Assembly (NCBI RefSeq): GCF_901933205.1
Contig: NC_044590.1
Span: forward strand, 9,377,501 to 9,441,500
Reading direction: 5' to 3'
Length of the DNA stretch: 64,000 nucleotides
Origin: Camarhynchus parvulus
Lineage: Eukaryota > Chordata > Aves > Passeriformes > Thraupidae
Part shown: positions 61,161 to 64,000 of the stretch, piece after piece
Layout of the letters: each line of letters opens with the position of its first letter
Numbering within the stretch: position 1 is the first letter of the stretch
The notes under the pieces: model-generated
What the model saw: only the letters and a program-made list of their open reading frames with translations
Told to the model about the DNA's origin: nothing
Databases searched by the model: none
Made by a program: the position numbers and the translations under genes

Positions 61161-62379
61161 GGACTCTACTGTCTCTCTCACAACTTTCCTTGCACAAAGT
61201 CTTCCAGAAAGGGAGACTTTTCTTCTGGAAAATGGGGATCTTCAGGATTTGGCTGTAAAAACAGCTTGGCAGTGGCTGTACAGGAACTGTACATGGTCTC
61301 TTTCAGTCTTTTCAGCCCCTTTCACTTTCAGCCCAGATGAGAAGGCCAAGAGGAAGAAGAAGAGTGTCAAAATTGCTCTCTGAAGCTGAAAGCTGAGTTC
61401 CAAAGTTGGAGGCAGCAGCAAGCCCTGCTCTGGCCCAGGCTGGGGGAGCCTTCTCAGGCTGCACAATGTTCTGCACTGTGTAAATTAAACAATATGTTCC
61501 TAAATTGACAGATTGGACAGAATCCATCTCCAGGATTCCCAGTCCACACTTGCTAATTATAGCAATATGTTGTTTATCAGTGAAGAATTGTCCAAATCCA
61601 AATTTCCATGAGTAATGAGGTACACTTAACTGCAGCTGGATGGGAGAGACTGCACAGCAGAACAGGACAGGGATTTCTGCCTGTTCCCAGGGCTAGGGAA
61701 GTCACAGACTTGGGGCCAATATGCTCACATAAGCAGGCCATATCAAATTAATGGGGCTATCCCTAAGAGCAAGGATCTGATCCAACAGCCATTAAAATCA
61801 ATGGCCCCTTCATGGGGTTTCAGAGGCCCATAGGTGGTGCACGAGGTGAGCAGGATTTGGTCATAATCCTGCAAGAAAAATAAGCTATGAGATATCAGTA
61901 TAGAAAATAGAGAGTACAGAAGGTTATTTGGGGTTTCCAGCACCTGACTGACTTATATTAATGCTTCAGCTTTTTCTTGCAAACCAAAAAAATTTGTCTC
62001 TGAAAACTTTTATTTTCAGCCAGAGAAAATTCAAAGGCAGAAACCATGGAGAGAGCAGGCTGGGAGTAGTGTTGTCTTTATCCATGCTGGATAAAGAGAT
62101 CCCAATGAAATCATTAACACAGCTTCATCAAGGCAGCACTGAGCCTTGTAAGAGTGGCAGAGCCAGGGTGGGCAACCAGCTAACCCAAAACTGCCAATTC
62201 ACTCCATCTCTCCACAACCCCAACTCTATCAGTTTTCTTGCAGCAGTAAAAAGGATATGGTCACATATCCTGCTGACAAGTCAGCTGGGATTTTTGCTGT
62301 AACCCAGGTGCTTGTAGGGGTTCTGGGTGAGGGTGTGTTGCCTGCCTGGTTAATGTGTGCATCGTGGTCCTGTTGCTAA
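61161..62379. other. No gene or element recognised
   Basis: Unique DNA with short overlapping ORFs (up to 113 codons). Nothing is supported. Confidence 0.45.
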
Positions 62380-63000
62380 AATAATGAGTGCAGGAGACTG
62401 GACTGTCAAACAAATTAATCTCAGGCTCCTGATGATATCACAAACCACCAGGGCTTCACTCTCACAGGTTGCAGTTTCATCAACCCCCCTCGTTTATTGA
62501 TTTATACCTACAGAATCCATCCTTCTCCTTATCCATTATCCTAAATGCAACGTTAACGTACCAGAGAAAATCTATTTGAGTTCATTTGAATTTTTTTTTT
62601 AGCTCCTGAATTAATGTTTTCTAAAAGGCTGTTTTAATCAGGCACTTTTTTATTAAAAGAAATATTAGGAGAATAAAACACCAGCCCCCAAGGTTCAGTC
62701 AGTTATGGCAAAATAGCAGATTTGGCTCCTGCTATCCCACTGTGCTTTTTCCCCCCTTTGCAAAATTAGCAGTGTGAATTACATCCAAGAATTTTAACCC
62801 TATTTGACCAGTGAGAGTTAACTGATGAACATGGTTAATTTATTTGATGAATCAGTGTCAGGAGGGTTAGTGAGGGTTTTTTTTCATTCCTTCTAATAAT
62901 ATAAAACTGCAAAATTGCAGGTTATGTTATTAGCTTGAGTTATCCTGCTACAGTGATTAGTGAGATTTACCTTTTTTTCTGCTTTTATTGACAAGATGTT
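62380..63000. promoter_or_regulatory. Candidate conserved non-coding element
   Basis: Repeat-free apart from short T runs. It contains CAAATTAATCTC near 62411, CGTTTATTGATTTATACC near 62492, CTGAATTAATG near 62607, TTTTAATCAGGC near 62632, TTTATTTGATGAATC near 62838 and TGATTAGTGAG near 62955. No ORF longer than chance. Compositional inference. Confidence 0.4.
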
Positions 63001-64000
63001 TCTGAAAATAAGCTCTTGTGTATATACATGAGATAAAGCATTATGTTTGGGATGTGGTGCCTGGCATCACTGTCAAAGCAAGTGAAGAAAAATCAGCTCA
63101 AGGTTATGAGTTTGCTTGTTCACTGCTCCATATAAACTTTTAAATCCTGTTTTGTTTGCAAGATTCTTGCTTCCATTTACATCCCATTTTCAGATTTCCT
63201 ATACACAGAAATGTTACCAACCTGTTTCATTTTGGTTTTAAATGTAAGGTTTCTAGACAGCCATTTGTTTCCAGAAATTAGGGCTTAAAGGAAATCACTA
63301 TCTGTCCATCTCTCACAGTCTGCAGCAGTGCCATGGGACATATCAACATGGATTACCCTGAAATGTTTGCAATATATAGAAACCAACCCAAAACATACAA
63401 ATCTGAAGTTTCAAATGCAGCTTCTCCCAAATGGCAAAGACACACCCAGAGTGCAATCCCTTGCCTTTGTAAATAAAAGGATACAACTGATTTTGTTTTA
63501 TGGGGGGTTCACCTTAAATGCAGGCTCAGAGGGAGTGTGGGGAAACCACATTGCTCACAAAAAAAAAGAAAAAAAAAAAAAAGAAATTCAGCTTAAAGCA
63601 AGTGAACAGCAAGGAGAGGGGAAAATGAAGGTCCCTGGATGCCCAAAGGCAGCGCTGTCACTTTCCAGCTGTGAGCCACTGGCTGCTGTAGACAAAGGCT
63701 TTTTGGAAAAGAAGAAGTAGGGACATGTTCCTCTGTCTATATCTATTCCTGTGCTGGGAGCTTCAGCCCAGGAATCCTAGAATCCTGGGAAATGGAAAAC
63801 CAGTATGTATTTATTGCATTTGACTATTTTTGGAAGGCTGGGAGACAGAAAGGATTGTCTCTGCTGGAGCTACATGTGGATACAGACCAAACCCCAAAAT
63901 TTAACATCCAAAAATTCCAGTTTGGCTCTAGACTTTGCCCTAGCATTTGTTGGAACAAAGTCCTGCCTGCAGGTGACTGCTAGATGGGAGGCTGGAAGCA
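63001..64000. other. No gene recognised; poly-A-rich tract
   Basis: Unique DNA with a tract of A runs interrupted by G at 63559-63587. A 130-codon ORF (63328-63720) reads through it as a Lys run and is not credible. Confidence 0.45.

Overview
The window reads as nuclear DNA from a bird, most likely a songbird. The evidence is five CR1 LINE tails, several solo retroviral LTRs of types I associate with passerine genomes, and a nuclear copy of part of a bird-like mitochondrial ATP6 gene. The family names come from memory, not from a search. I found no protein-coding exon I can defend, and no rRNA, tRNA, CRISPR array or prokaryotic feature. The longest ORFs (up to 251 codons) show no recognisable domain and sit in GC-rich sequence where stop codons are rare by chance. 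The window is best read as intergenic DNA or one or more long introns.

Layout. The first 23 kb is rich in insertions: LTRs at 165-806, 9519-9949, 12568-12951, 13446-13918, about 21553-22069 and 22079-22520; an ATP6 NUMT at 10933-11166; a minisatellite with embedded CA repeats at 12019-12290; and a 41-bp duplication at 15935. Four of the LTRs belong to one family, three on the minus strand and one on the plus strand. Two of these have perfect 6-bp target-site duplications, so they are true solo LTRs. From 22.8 to 40.3 kb there are four CR1 tails (minus strand at 23.6 and 39.9 kb, plus strand at 22.8 and 33.7 kb), a CpG-rich patch joined to another LTR (27228-27851), and a 14-bp tandem repeat carrying a forkhead-type core. 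From 40 to 64 kb mobile elements become scarce: one CR1 at 60.8 kb, one (AAAAT)n array and a few homopolymers.

Between these lie AT-balanced blocks of 200-950 bp that are dense in homeodomain-type (TAATTA), octamer, forkhead and MEIS-like words and free of recognisable repeats. The longest are 53300-54260, 57440-58030, 42600-43200, 18190-18720, 51130-51540 and 62380-63000. They look like conserved non-coding elements of a developmental-gene desert or intron. That is an inference from composition only and needs alignment to other vertebrates. No gene system can be described; the interest lies in insertion history and candidate regulatory DNA.
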